Assembly (NCBI RefSeq): GCF_017876295.1
Contig: NZ_JAGINT010000001.1
Coordinates: forward strand, 2,294,001-2,358,000
DNA from: Kribbella aluminosa
GTDB taxonomy: Bacteria; Actinomycetota; Actinomycetes; Propionibacteriales; Kribbellaceae
Direction of reading: 5' to 3'
DNA length: 64,000 nt
Under the pieces are notes generated by a model. It did no database searches. It saw only the letters and a list, made by a program, of their open reading frames with translations, and had not been told where the DNA came from. Positions 1 to 7,849 of this stretch are shown in pieces. Within the stretch, counting starts at the first letter, position 1; each line of letters begins with the position of its first letter. Both the position numbers and the translations under genes were made by a program.

Positions 1-9
1 CGTTGCGGA

Positions 10-1680
10 ATGGACCAGATCGAAGACTTCGTCAACCGAGTTCCGGCCTGGCTGGACCAGACCGGCGCGATGGCCGAGCCGGATCTCGGGCTCCTGCGTG
101 ACCTGCTCGAATGCCGCGCCTCGGTACTGGGGATCGGCGATCCGTGGAGCTGGCCGAAGGAGTCGTTGGCCGACACGGTCCTCGAGGTCGCGCCGTACGT
201 GCTGCCGGTCGACGCGGCCTGGCGGGCCGCCGCGGCCGCGACGCTTCCGGTGCTGCGGGACCTGGTCGTCTTCGAGGGCGACGAATCGTCCGCGGAGTCG
301 TTGCGGCGTGATGTCACGCCGGTGCTGGCCGTCCTGACCGGCGGTCTTGGGGAGAAGCTCGTCGATCCCTTCGCCTGGTCGGTGATCCTCCGCATGCAGC
401 ACCGTAGAGCGGGCGCGACCGATCGGAAGGCGTGGCTGGCCGAGTTCGACGCGCTGAACTGGGAGGAACGGGATCGTCTGGTCGGTCCGCTGCGGCGCGA
501 GGCGGTGGCGCTCGGCGGTGATCCGTTCGGCGGGGTCACGATCCCCGCTCCGCGTACCGTGCTGCCCTCTGAGGTCGCGGCAACGGCCGGTCAGGCGCCG
601 TTGGCGCTGGCGGTGGTCGAGCTGGCGCGCTGGCTCGTCGCGCAGCCGCCCATCTCGGCCGGCGGTTACCTGGACGACGACACGGTTGCGCATGCGCTGG
701 CCGGGACCACGCTCACCGATGCGGCCGCGGTCCAGGAGGCCTGGCGGATCGCGGCGCTGTCCGACCTGGTGGGCTCGACCGGTGCCCGGGTCGTGCCGGG
801 CCCGCAGTTCGCCGCGTGGCCGGACCTCGGGCGTCGGCTGGAGGCTTGGTGCGCGATGGTGCGCGCCGTGGTCATCGACGTACCGCTGCCCGATCGTGAC
901 GAGGTGATGGCGGCGATCTACTCGGCGTACCATCCTGGATTGCCGGCGGACTTCGATGCGGCGATCCGCAGTGACCTCGCGCGGGTCGCGATCGACCGGT
1001 TGCGGCGGCTGGGGTTGTTCGACCAGAGCGGTGACAAGCTGAGTCGGCTCGGCGTTCAAGGCCTGCTGCTGAACTGGCTGGGCTGGGACACCCCCGGCCG
1101 CTGGAACTTGGTGGCGGGTCCCTGGCGACCGGATCTGACGACGGCCGATATCCGGGCCTGGATCGCCGCGGGCCTGAACGGCGTCGTCGTCGACGAACCT
1201 GGACAGGTGTGGCTACGGACCGCCGATCCGCTCGGGTTCGCCGGCCAGCTGGTGGACCTGATGCTCGACTCCGCCGACGGCGTCGAGCGGGGCACGGCGT
1301 TCGCCTTCCTCAGCCAGCTGGGATCCGCCGTCACACCGGTGGTCGATCGCTTGAGCGGCACTCGGCTGCACGCCTATCGCGCGATGTGGGTCGGTGGCGG
1401 CGCCCCGGCAGAACCGGACCAGTCTCAACTCCAGCTGTTCCTGCGGGATCAGCTGGCGATGCAAGACGCGCTCGCGGCGAAGATCGCGGACCTTCAGCCC
1501 GGTGCGCCGGTCGACCTGGGCAGGTTCGACTTCGGCGGCGCGTTGCCGGACTTCGTCCGGGAGCGGATCGGCAACCCGGGTCCGTTGTCGGAGGCCGACC
1601 TGGCGAAGCTGCGCCAGACGATGGCCGAGCAACGCGCCGAGATCGCCGAACTGGTGGCCGGCTTCGACGATCCCGTGTAG
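10..1680 (+). CDS. Hypothetical protein, 556 aa, no recognised family
   Basis: I do not recognise this protein. It is a soluble, mostly alpha-helical-looking sequence rich in Ala, Asp, Leu and Trp, with no signal peptide, no clear membrane span and no catalytic motif I can name. It begins MDQIEDFVNRVP at an ATG close to the window edge, so upstream control elements are not visible. Codon usage is typical of the host, with G/C third positions throughout, which supports real coding. The last ~40 residues are charged and helical. A 32-bp copy of its 5' end recurs 85 bp downstream of its stop, suggesting a former tandem paralogue. Existence as a gene is secure; function is unknown. Confidence 0.8.
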   Translation: MDQIEDFVNRVPAWLDQTGAMAEPDLGLLRDLLECRASVLGIGDPWSWPKESLADTVLEVAPYVLPVDAAWRAAAAATLPVLRDLVVFEGDESSAESLRRDVTPVLAVLTGGLGEKLVDPFAWSVILRMQHRRAGATDRKAWLAEFDALNWEERDRLVGPLRREAVALGGDPFGGVTIPAPRTVLPSEVAATAGQAPLALAVVELARWLVAQPPISAGGYLDDDTVAHALAGTTLTDAAAVQEAWRIAALSDLVGSTGARVVPGPQFAAWPDLGRRLEAWCAMVRAVVIDVPLPDRDEVMAAIYSAYHPGLPADFDAAIRSDLARVAIDRLRRLGLFDQSGDKLSRLGVQGLLLNWLGWDTPGRWNLVAGPWRPDLTTADIRAWIAAGLNGVVVDEPGQVWLRTADPLGFAGQLVDLMLDSADGVERGTAFAFLSQLGSAVTPVVDRLSGTRLHAYRAMWVGGGAPAEPDQSQLQLFLRDQLAMQDALAAKIADLQPGAPVDLGRFDFGGALPDFVRERIGNPGPLSEADLAKLRQTMAEQRAEIAELVAGFDDPV

Positions 1681-1764
1681 CTCGGTCCCGCGGCGCTGCG
1701 GACGGATTGTGGCCGAGGACAACGACTGGTTCCGCCTGATGGACGTGACCCACCGCTGACCTGG

Positions 1765-1796
1765 CGTTGCGGCGTGGACCGGGTCGAAGACTTCGT
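1765..1796 (+). repeat. Degenerate copy of the 5' end of the preceding gene
   Basis: Positions 1765-1796 match positions 1-32 at 28 of 32 bases, covering the 8 nt before the start codon and the first codons. The copy encodes DRVEDFV where the upstream gene reads DQIEDFV, with GTG in place of ATG at 1774. After the match the frame runs into sequence that looks like an out-of-frame shadow of the next small gene. I read it as the stub of a deleted tandem paralogue. A shared regulatory sequence is the alternative. Confidence 0.55.
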
Positions 1797-1834
1797 ACGC
1801 TGTCGTGGCCAGCGGCAACATCCTGACCGGAGGC

Positions 1835-2065
1835 ATGATGACCGAGCTCGAAGCGTCGGAGACGCTGCGGCACTGGGCGCGAACTCGAGGAATGGACGCC
1901 GAGTCGATCGGCGGCGACGGCTGGACTGCTGTCGCGCACAGGACCTCGTGGGTCATTGCCCCCCGAGGGCGGTCGGACGCGGTCTACCTCGTCACGTCGA
2001 CGGGAGTTCAGTCGGTCAACCGAAGCACGCAGTCGCTGGCCGAGGTACTGGCCGACCTGGATTGA
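1835..2065 (+). CDS. Small hypothetical protein, 76 aa
   Basis: Short open frame beginning MMTELEASETLRHWARTRG. A GGAGG at 1829-1833 lies directly upstream of two consecutive ATG codons (1835 and 1838); spacing favours 1838, and an in-frame GTG at 1805 is also possible. The protein looks like a compact alpha/beta fold with a central aromatic strand region (GWTAVAHRTSWVIAPRG) and a C-terminal helix. Third-position G/C bias agrees with coding. It ends about 90 bp before the next gene. No family recognised; it could accompany the unknown gene upstream. Confidence 0.6.
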   Translation: MMTELEASETLRHWARTRGMDAESIGGDGWTAVAHRTSWVIAPRGRSDAVYLVTSTGVQSVNRSTQSLAEVLADLD

Positions 2066-2115
2066 CCTCGGTGCACGAGTTGCGCAGTACGGCTGACACG
2101 GAGCTGGGACGGCGA

Positions 2116-2145
2116 TTGACAGGGTTCAAAGCGGTCACATAGCGT
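2116..2145 (+). promoter_or_regulatory. Promoter of the Gfo/Idh/MocA gene, leaderless type
   Basis: TTGACA (2116-2121), an 18-nt spacer and TAGCGT (2140-2145) form a good primary-sigma promoter. The GTG start of the next gene is at 2154, 8 nt after the -10 box, so transcription should begin at or next to the start codon. No Shine-Dalgarno sequence is present in the gap. Confidence 0.7.
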
Positions 2146-2153
2146 CGTTCGAC

Positions 2154-3245
2154 GTGTCCAGTGCGCGGAAGCTTCGGGTTGGGATCGTCGGCGGCGGCTT
2201 CATGGGTCAGGTGCACGGCAGGTCCGCGTTGGTCTCGGGAGCAACCGTGATCGGCGCGGTCGGCTCGTCGCCTTCAAGGGCTGCAGCGGCAGCGGAGGCG
2301 ACCGGTGCCGAGCGCGGGTTCGCGTCCCTCGACGACCTGCTGGCTGCGGACGTCGACGTCGTCCATGTCTGTACGCCGAACAACACGCACCGCGAGGTGA
2401 CGCTCAAGGCGCTCGAGGCCGGCAAGCACGTGGTCTGCGAGAAGCCGCTGGCGACCTCGGTGCAGGACGCGACCGGACTCCAGGCGGCTGCGTTGGATGC
2501 GGGCCTGGTCGGTGCCGTGCCGTTCGTGTACCGCTACCACCCGATGGTCCGTGAGCTGCGGACCCGGATCGCCGCGGGCGAGGCCGGTGTGATCACCAGC
2601 CTGCACGGCTCGTACCTGCAGGACTGGCTGGCCGGCGCCGACGACCAGAACTGGCGCGTCGACGACACCACCGGCGGCCCGTCGCGGACATTCGCGGACA
2701 TCGGGTCGCACTGGTGCGACCTGACCGAGTTCGTCACCGGCGACCGGATCGCCGCGATCAGCGCGCAGCTGCGGACTGTCCGCTCCGAGCGTGGCGGCGT
2801 ACCGGTGAAGACCGAGGACCTCGCAACCGCCCAGTTCCGGACCGAGGCCGGGGTGGTCGGGACGATCGTGGTCAGCCAGGTCGCCGCCGGCCGGAAGAAC
2901 CGCTTGTACCTGGAGGTGTCCGGCACCGAGTCGAGCTTCGGGTTCGACCAGGAGGACCCGGACCGCGTGTGGGTCGGCCGTCGCGACGCTTCGCAACTGC
3001 TGACCCGCGACCCCGAGACGCTCAGCCCGCCCGCGGCCCGGGTGAACCGGCTGCCGGCTGGGCACGCGCAGGGGTACCAGGACGCGTTCGACTCGTTCGT
3101 CGCCGACAGCTACGCCGCCGTACTGGGTGATCACCCGGACGGCCTCCCCGATTTCGCCGCCGGAGCGCGGTCCGCTCGCGTGGTCGACGCCGTACTGCGG
3201 TCTGCTGCCGGCGACTCCGCCTGGATCACCGTCGACAACGCTTAA
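2154..3245 (+). CDS. Gfo/Idh/MocA family NAD(P)-dependent oxidoreductase
   Basis: The 363-aa product has the family's Rossmann N-terminus ([13 protein letters not shown] near residues 8-20), the CEKPLATS signature with its Lys near residue 98, and the C-terminal beta-sheet domain that closes over the substrate. Members oxidise or epimerise sugars, inositols and related polyols with NAD(P) in the cytosol. The GTG start is fixed by a promoter ending 8 nt upstream. A sugar isomerase/epimerase gene follows after 37 bp, so the pair probably acts on one sugar or cyclitol. The substrate cannot be read from sequence. The overall length is normal for the family. Confidence 0.9.
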   Translation: MSSARKLRVGIVGGGFMGQVHGRSALVSGATVIGAVGSSPSRAAAAAEATGAERGFASLDDLLAADVDVVHVCTPNNTHREVTLKALEAGKHVVCEKPLATSVQDATGLQAAALDAGLVGAVPFVYRYHPMVRELRTRIAAGEAGVITSLHGSYLQDWLAGADDQNWRVDDTTGGPSRTFADIGSHWCDLTEFVTGDRIAAISAQLRTVRSERGGVPVKTEDLATAQFRTEAGVVGTIVVSQVAAGRKNRLYLEVSGTESSFGFDQEDPDRVWVGRRDASQLLTRDPETLSPPAARVNRLPAGHAQGYQDAFDSFVADSYAAVLGDHPDGLPDFAAGARSARVVDAVLRSAAGDSAWITVDNA

Positions 3246-3282
3246 TCGCCCTAACCGCTCTAATCGCTTGGGAGCCACTCAG

Positions 3283-4290
3283 ATGCCTCGTCCGATCACA
3301 CTGTTCACCGGTCAGTGGGCCGACCTGCCGTTCGAGGAGGTCTGCCAGTTCGCGTCCGAGGCCGGGTACGACGGCGTCGAGATCGCCTGCTCCGGTGACC
3401 ACTTCGACGTCCAGCAGGCCGTCGACGACGACTCGTACGTGCAGGGCCGCAAGGACATCCTGGAGAAGTACAACCTGCAGGTCTTCGCGATCTCCAACCA
3501 CCTGGTGGGGCAGGCGGTCTGCGACGACCCGATCGACTTCCGGCACCAGGCGATCGTGCCGTCCCGGATCTGGGGCGACGGCGACGCCGAGGGCGTCCGG
3601 CAGCGCGCCGCGGAGGACCTGAAGAACACCGCCCGGGCAGCGAAGAAGCTCGGCGTGAAGACCGTCATCGGCTTCACCGGTTCGTCGATCTGGCAGTACG
3701 TCGCGATGTTCCCGCCGGTGCCGGCCGAGCGGATCGAGGCCGGGTACAAGGACTTCGCCGACCGGTGGAACCCGATCCTCGACGTGTTCGACGAAGAGGG
3801 CGTGCGGTTCGCGCACGAAGTACACCCGTCCGAGATCGCGTACGACTACTGGACCACGACGCTGACCCTCGAGGCGATCGGTCACCGGGAGGCGTTCGGC
3901 CTGAACTGGGACCCGTCGCACATGGTCTGGCAGGACATCGACCCGGTAGCGTTCCTCTGGGACTTCAAGGACCGGATCTACCACGTCGACTGCAAGGACA
4001 CCCGGATGCGGGTCGGTGGCGGCCGCAACGGCCGGCTCGGGTCGCACCTGCCGTGGGGCGACCCGCGGCGCGGCTGGGACTTCTACTCCACCGGTCACGG
4101 CGACGTGCAGTGGGAGGACTGCTTCCGGGTGCTGAACTCGATCGGCTACGACGGCCCGATCTCGGTCGAGTGGGAGGACGCCGGCATGGAGCGCAAGGTC
4201 GGCGCCGCGGAGGCGGTCAACGTCATCCGCGCACTCGCCTTCGACAAGCCCACCGCCGCCTTCGACGCCGCCTTCGCCACGGACAAGTAA
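3283..4290 (+). CDS. Sugar phosphate isomerase/epimerase (xylose isomerase-like TIM barrel)
   Basis: 335-aa TIM-barrel protein of the AP-endonuclease-2/xylose isomerase-like superfamily. Metal-ligand strands are visible: [28 protein letters not shown] and a late SVEWED. The N-terminus [20 protein letters not shown] is the usual first strand. The start is ATG 3283 with GGGAG at 3270-3274; the open frame extends upstream only by read-through of the preceding gene's tail. The gene lies 37 bp after the Gfo/Idh/MocA gene on the same strand, a common pairing in inositol and rare-sugar catabolism. The exact reaction is not assignable. Its stop is followed immediately by tandem 15-bp repeats. Confidence 0.88.
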   Translation: MPRPITLFTGQWADLPFEEVCQFASEAGYDGVEIACSGDHFDVQQAVDDDSYVQGRKDILEKYNLQVFAISNHLVGQAVCDDPIDFRHQAIVPSRIWGDGDAEGVRQRAAEDLKNTARAAKKLGVKTVIGFTGSSIWQYVAMFPPVPAERIEAGYKDFADRWNPILDVFDEEGVRFAHEVHPSEIAYDYWTTTLTLEAIGHREAFGLNWDPSHMVWQDIDPVAFLWDFKDRIYHVDCKDTRMRVGGGRNGRLGSHLPWGDPRRGWDFYSTGHGDVQWEDCFRVLNSIGYDGPISVEWEDAGMERKVGAAEAVNVIRALAFDKPTAAFDAAFATDK

Positions 4291-4417
4291 CCCCGCCTAC
4301 CGGCGCCCCGCCTACCGGCGCCCCGCCAACCGGCGCCGCCCACCGGGGCGACGGTCGCCGGGGCGACGGTCGCCGGGGCGACGGTCGCTCGGCCCCGCCC
4401 ACCCGGCGACGGTCGCC
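4291..4417. repeat. Two adjacent 15-bp tandem repeat arrays
   Basis: Directly after the isomerase stop, CCCCGCCTACCGGCG occurs at 4291-4305 and 4306-4320 and with one change at 4321-4335. A second 15-mer, GGGGCGACGGTCGCC, occurs at 4345-4359, 4360-4374 and (last base changed) 4375-4389. Each copy of the second unit contains the palindrome GGCGAC-G-GTCGCC, which recurs once more at 4405-4417. No coding frame is supported here. Confidence 0.85.
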
Positions 4418-4418
4418 C

Positions 4419-4501
4419 GGCAGGGGTTGCCCCCTCAAGTGGAGGGTTACCGCCTCGAATTTCCAGTGGGCAACCCTCCAGACGAGGGGGCAACCCCTGC
4501 C
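4419..4501. repeat. Long perfect inverted repeat between convergent genes
   Basis: The arms GGCAGGGGTTGCCCCCTC (4419-4436) and GAGGGGGCAACCCCTGCC (4484-4501) are perfectly complementary over 18 bp. After a 3-nt internal bulge the pairing resumes for 9 bp (4440-4448 with 4472-4480), leaving a 23-nt loop. No T-tract follows either arm. Its position between convergent genes suits a bidirectional terminator; a REP- or MITE-like element is the alternative. Confidence 0.8.
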
Positions 4502-4540
4502 GTGGTTGACCCGTAGGCCCGCGGATCGGGTGGGGCGCGG

Positions 4541-5731
4541 TCAGGTGGGGCGGGTGTCGCGGCCGACGGCGAAGCCTAGTGAGACTTGTACGGCGGCCAG
4601 CGTGGCGAACACCGTGAGCGTCGTCCTCCAGCCGCCGGTGACCTGGGTCAGGTAGCCCGCGACGACCGGGCCGGCCGCGGCGAGCGAGTAACCGACCGCC
4701 TGCGCCATCCCGGACAGCTGCGTGGTCTCGTGGTGGCCGCGCCCGCGGAGGCTGATCAGCGACAGCGCGGCGACCAGCCCGGCGCCCTGGCCGAGGCCGC
4801 CGACGACCGCCCACACGATCGCGAGGTGCGGCGCCACCAGCAGCCCGATCAGCGCGAGCAGGATCGGCGTACTCGCCGTCATCAGGCCCGCCCGCTGGTT
4901 GGTCGGGTGCTTCAGCAGGAACGGGATGCTGAGCCCGCCGATCAGCCCGAACACCTGGAACACGAACAGGTGGACGCCGGTGGCGCGCTCGGAGACGCCG
5001 CCCGTCGAGCTCTCGATCGTCGGTAGCCAGTTCACGAACAGGTAGAAGCTCGTCGACTGCAGCCCCATGAACCCGGTCACCAGCCACGCCATCGGCTGCC
5101 GCCAGACACTCACCGGAGGCGTCTCGTCGTCGGTCGTTGCCGCCGGCATCGGCTCCGGGGAGAGCGTCCGCGGTAGCCAGACGATCGCGACCAGCAGGGC
5201 GAGACCGCCCCAGACCGCGAGTGACAGCCGCCAGTCGACGGCGTCGGCGAGCGGTACGGCGAGGATCGACGCGATCGCGGCGCCACCGGTGATGAACGCC
5301 GTGTAGATCCCGGTCGCCCGGGACACGTGCGCGGAGTAGTCGCGCTTGATGATCACCGGCACCAGCACGTTCCCGACGGCGATCGCGGCGCCGACCACGG
5401 CGGTCCCGATCCAGAGGCCGGCCGGGCCGGCGTACGGGCGGATCGCGCTGCCGGCGGCCAGCACCAGGAGCGAGACGAACACGGCCCGCTCCATCCCGAA
5501 CCGCCGGGACGCCAGGTGCACCAGGGGAGAGGCGACCGCGAACGCGAGCAGCGGCAGCGTGCCGAGCAGACCCTGTGTGGCCTCACCGAGGTGCAGCGCG
5601 TCGCCGATCCGCGGCAGCACCGGACCGACGGCGGTCAGCGCCGGCCGCAGGCTCAGCGCGACCACGAAGGCGGTCGCTGTGATCAGCGACGACCGCTCTC
5701 GAGTCATGGGTTCGGCCAGCACTGCCACAAC
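4541..5731 (-). CDS. MFS transporter, CynX/NimT type
   Basis: Twelve-helix major facilitator with the CynX/NimT-like first helix (VALSLRPALTAVGPVLP) and repeated Gly/Pro-rich membrane segments separated by a central hydrophilic loop (SPEPMPAATTDDETPP). It sits in the inner membrane and probably exports or imports a small organic anion or drug. I favour the GTG at 5731, which has GGAGAG nine bases upstream; ATG 5764 and ATG 5707 are alternatives. It diverges from a GntR gene across an operator-bearing region, so it is the likely regulated target. The 3' end faces the palindrome at 4419-4501. Confidence 0.85.
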   Translation of the reverse strand, partial: VVAVLAEPMTRERSSLITATAFVVALSLRPALTAVGPVLPRIGDALHLGEATQGLLGTLPLLAFAVASPLVHLASRRFGMERAVFVSLLVLAAGSAIRPYAGPAGLWIGTAVVGAAIAVGNVLVPVIIKRDYSAHVSRATGIYTAFITGGAAIASILAVPLADAVDWRLSLAVWGGLALLVAIVWLPRTLSPEPMPAATTDDETPPVSVWRQPMAWLVTGFMGLQSTSFYLFVNWLPTIESSTGGVSERATGVHLFVFQVFGLIGGLSIPFLLKHPTNQRAGLMTASTPILLALIGLLVAPHLAIVWAVVGGLGQGAGLVAALSLISLRGRGHHETTQLSGMAQAVGYSLAAAGPVVAGYLTQVTGGWRTTLTVFATLAAVQVSLGFAVGRDTRPT

Positions 5732-5762
5732 ACGCACCTCTCCAACTTCCGATAGAGCTTCC

Positions 5763-5788
5763 ATGTAGATGTCCTACATTTATATACT
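5763..5788 (+). promoter_or_regulatory. GntR-type operator inside the divergent MFS/gntR promoter
   Basis: ATGTAG (5763-5768), 5 nt, CTACAT (5774-5779) is a perfect dyad. It lies immediately upstream of TATACT (5783-5788), the apparent -10 box of the regulator gene, whose ATG follows 7 nt later. On the minus strand a TATAAA (5784-5779) could serve the MFS gene. Repressor bound here would block both promoters, giving autorepression plus control of the exporter. Confidence 0.65.
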
Positions 5789-5795
5789 GTACGGC

Positions 5796-6473
5796 ATGGA
5801 GTCCTTGGTGCGGCAGGTGCCGCTCGTGCTGCAGGTGTCGGGGCAGTTCCGGGCGCGGATCGAGTCCGGCGCCTGGCCGCGCGGTTCGCGGATCCCGGGG
5901 GAGCACCAGCTCGCGACCGAGCTCGGCGTCAGTCGCGGCACGGTCCGTGAGGCGCTCCGGTCGTTGAGCCTGACCGGCCTGCTGGAACCGCGCGTCGGCG
6001 ACGGGACGTATGTGCGCGCGACCAACGAGATCAGCGGCGTACTGGTCCGCGACGAGCTGTCCGCGTCACTCACCGACGTGCTCGACGCCCGCGCCGGCAT
6101 CGAGGCTGCCGCCGCCCGGCTGGCCGCCCGCAAGGCGCAACCGGAGAGCCTGACGGCCCTGGCGGAGGTGCTGGAGGCTCGCGCCGCGACGCTCGAGTCC
6201 GGTGACCTGGATGCGTTCGTGGCCGTCGACACCGACTTCCACCGCGGCGTCGTGGTCGCGAGCGGGAACCCGCTGCTGCTCCGGTTGTACGACGCGTTGG
6301 CGGAGGTGATGACCGAGTCGATCCACCAGACCGCGACGATCCCGGAGGATCACCGCCTCGGCGACGCGCACGTCGACGTACTGGAAGCGATCCGGGCCGG
6401 GGATCCGGAGGCGGCGAGTCAGGCGTCGTACGCGTTGATCGAGACCGTCAAGCTCACGGGGTCCGGCCAGTAG
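5796..6473 (+). CDS. GntR family regulator with FCD ligand domain
   Basis: 225-aa regulator. The N-terminal winged helix spans about residues 12-75 (GEHQLATELGVSRGTVREALRSL). The FCD-type all-helical domain follows, with metal-binding-type residues in DTDFHRGV and DAHVDVLEAI. FCD regulators usually bind a carboxylate effector. I take ATG 5796 because the -10 box TATACT ends 7 nt before it; an upstream ATG at 5769 would fall inside the operator. It is divergent from the MFS gene. Its last 55 bp overlap the 3' end of the convergent GNAT gene. Confidence 0.88.
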   Translation: MESLVRQVPLVLQVSGQFRARIESGAWPRGSRIPGEHQLATELGVSRGTVREALRSLSLTGLLEPRVGDGTYVRATNEISGVLVRDELSASLTDVLDARAGIEAAAARLAARKAQPESLTALAEVLEARAATLESGDLDAFVAVDTDFHRGVVVASGNPLLLRLYDALAEVMTESIHQTATIPEDHRLGDAHVDVLEAIRAGDPEAASQASYALIETVKLTGSGQ

Positions 6474-6961
6474 TAGCGGAGGCACACCGGGGTTCCGTTC
6501 AGGCGGCGGGGTTCGCCGCCTGGCGGTGGGACGTTCCGGCGATCGCCGCGGATGCCGCCGCGGGCCTCGTAGAACGCCTGCGCGGCTGTGTTCTGTTCGA
6601 GCACCCAGAGGTACAGGCCGGTGGGTACGCCGGTCGCGGCACGGGCGAGCAGCTCGGTGCCGATTCCCTGGCCCTTGAGTGGTGCGCGGACATGCAGATT
6701 GTCGACAAGTGCGCCGTATGCCGGGTCCGCGTCGAACACCACGTGCGCGAGCCCGATCAGTTGCCCGTCGTACTCCGCCACCGTGGTCCGCGTGCCGTCG
6801 CGGTCCGCCAGCCGCTTCGCCCACATCGCCCCGAGGTATTCCGGCGACTCGTCGTCGAGGAACGCGTCCGCGTACGCGCCCCGGTAGTGCCGCCGCCAGC
6901 TGTCACCGTGCAGCTCCGCGACCGCGGCCGCATCCTCTGATCCCGCTACCCGAAAGTCCAC
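6419..6961 (-). CDS. GNAT family N-acetyltransferase
   Basis: 180-aa acetyltransferase. The acetyl-CoA binding motif A is visible as NLHVRAPLKGQGIGTELLARA, preceded by strand beta-4 (LIGLAHVVFDADP) and followed by WVLEQNTAAQAFYEARGG, the usual beta-6/alpha-4 segment. The start is GTG 6961. Its last 18 codons run antisense to the end of the gntR gene, a real 55-bp convergent overlap, and they make a tail (DPVSLTVSINAYDA) beyond the catalytic fold. Substrate unknown. The MerR gene lies 46 bp upstream on the same strand. Confidence 0.85.
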   Translation of the reverse strand: MDFRVAGSEDAAAVAELHGDSWRRHYRGAYADAFLDDESPEYLGAMWAKRLADRDGTRTTVAEYDGQLIGLAHVVFDADPAYGALVDNLHVRAPLKGQGIGTELLARAATGVPTGLYLWVLEQNTAAQAFYEARGGIRGDRRNVPPPGGEPRRLNGTPVCLRYYWPDPVSLTVSINAYDA

Positions 6962-7007
6962 CCCACGATTCGTATCACCGCTACCGCCTGGCCCGGCCGA
7001 ATATCCA

Positions 7008-7364
7008 TCACGTGACCACCCGCAGCGGACACCCGGTACCGATCCGCTCGGTGAGGTCGCCCCGCAACCGCGCCAGCTCCGCCATCCGCGCGTCGATCAC
7101 CTCGACCTTCTCCGCGAACAGTGCCGACAGTGCACCGGCCTGGTCCGGCGCGTCCTGCAACTGGTCGAAGTGCTCGCCGATTTCCGCCAACGTGAACCCG
7201 AGCGCCTGCGCCGTCCGCACGTAGTGCAGCCAGGTCACCGCCTCCGGCGCGAAGTCGCGGTACCCGTTGGGCAGCCGCTCGCCGACGAGGAGCCCGATCT
7301 TCTCGTAGAACCGCAGCGTGTCCCTCGACAGCTTCGTCCGGTCAGCCAGCTCACCGATCCGCAT
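7008..7364 (-). CDS. MerR family transcriptional regulator
   Basis: 118-aa protein with a MerR N-terminal helix-turn-helix (MRIGELADRTKLSRDTLRFYEKIGLL), wing (NGYRDF), a dimerisation coiled coil and one C-terminal cysteine (GTGCPLRVVT). The start is taken at ATG 7364 because the winged helix begins there; 13 further codons are open upstream. It diverges from a membrane-protein gene whose promoter has the long spacer expected for MerR control. A single terminal Cys suggests a small-molecule rather than a classical metal sensor, but this is inference. Confidence 0.87.
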   Translation of the reverse strand: MRIGELADRTKLSRDTLRFYEKIGLLVGERLPNGYRDFAPEAVTWLHYVRTAQALGFTLAEIGEHFDQLQDAPDQAGALSALFAEKVEVIDARMAELARLRGDLTERIGTGCPLRVVT

Positions 7365-7380
7365 CCGCTGCTCCGTTCGA

Positions 7381-7417
7381 CTTGACCTTGGACCGCACTC
7401 CACTGTTTAGCGTCAAG
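7381..7417 (+). promoter_or_regulatory. MerR-type long-spacer promoter
   Basis: TTGACC (7382-7387) and TAGCGT (7408-7413) are separated by 20 nt, longer than the normal 17-18, which is the hallmark of promoters untwisted by MerR proteins. CTTGAC (7381-7386) and GTCAAG (7412-7417) form an outer dyad, and TGGA/TCCA (7389-7392, 7399-7402) a small inner one. The GTG start of the next gene is at 7421, 7 nt after the -10 box. Confidence 0.55.
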
Positions 7418-7420
7418 CGC

Positions 7421-7849
7421 GTGTCTCCCCACAAGCGCAGTTATCTCACCATTGTCCGCATCAGTGCGTGGTACGACCTGCTGGTCACGGCAGGCTTCGC
7501 GACGCCGTGGACGTTCGTACTGGTCCATCGCGTGCTGTCGTCCGTCGGCACCTTCCCGCCGGCCGACACCATGCAGATGCTGTTCGCCAACCTCATGGGG
7601 TCGGTGGTCGTCGTCTGGTCGTTGCTCCGGCTGCTCCGCACACTGCCGCTGCACGGGCTGTACGACGGGTTCGCGCGCGGCCTGTTCGCGTGCTGGCAGG
7701 CCTATGCCCTGGCCCACGGAGCGAGCCGGGTGCTGCTGGCGTTCCTCGTCGTCGAGGTCAGTTTTGGCGTCCTTCAGTTGCTGCCGTGGCTGCGGGACGC
7801 GTTGCGAGGACGCGGGCGAACACGGCCAGCCCGGCCGCCAGTGCGGTGA
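7421..7849 (+). CDS. Small integral membrane protein, probably MerR-controlled
   Basis: 142-aa hydrophobic protein with about four membrane helices (LLVTAGFATPWTFVLVHRVL, an ANLMGSVVVVWSLLRLL segment, ARGLFACWQAYALAHGASRV, and LLAFLVVEVSFGVLQLLPWL) and an Arg-rich C-terminus, so the N-in/C-in topology is plausible. The start is GTG 7421 at the end of a leaderless-type promoter; the longer frame begins inside the -35 box. No family recognised with confidence. Its final 92 bp overlap the convergent MFS gene, the largest tail-to-tail overlap in this part of the window apart from the second ECF42 gene. Confidence 0.75.
   Translation: MSPHKRSYLTIVRISAWYDLLVTAGFATPWTFVLVHRVLSSVGTFPPADTMQMLFANLMGSVVVVWSLLRLLRTLPLHGLYDGFARGLFACWQAYALAHGASRVLLAFLVVEVSFGVLQLLPWLRDALRGRGRTRPARPPVR

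Noticed and set aside
1774..2142. A 122-codon frame starting in the repeated 5' segment
   Set aside because: Only its first ~9 codons resemble the upstream gene; the rest is an out-of-frame, Arg-rich shadow of the small gene at 1835.
4291..4417. Possible CRISPR array
   Set aside because: Units are 15 bp, contiguous and without spacers, and no cas gene is present.
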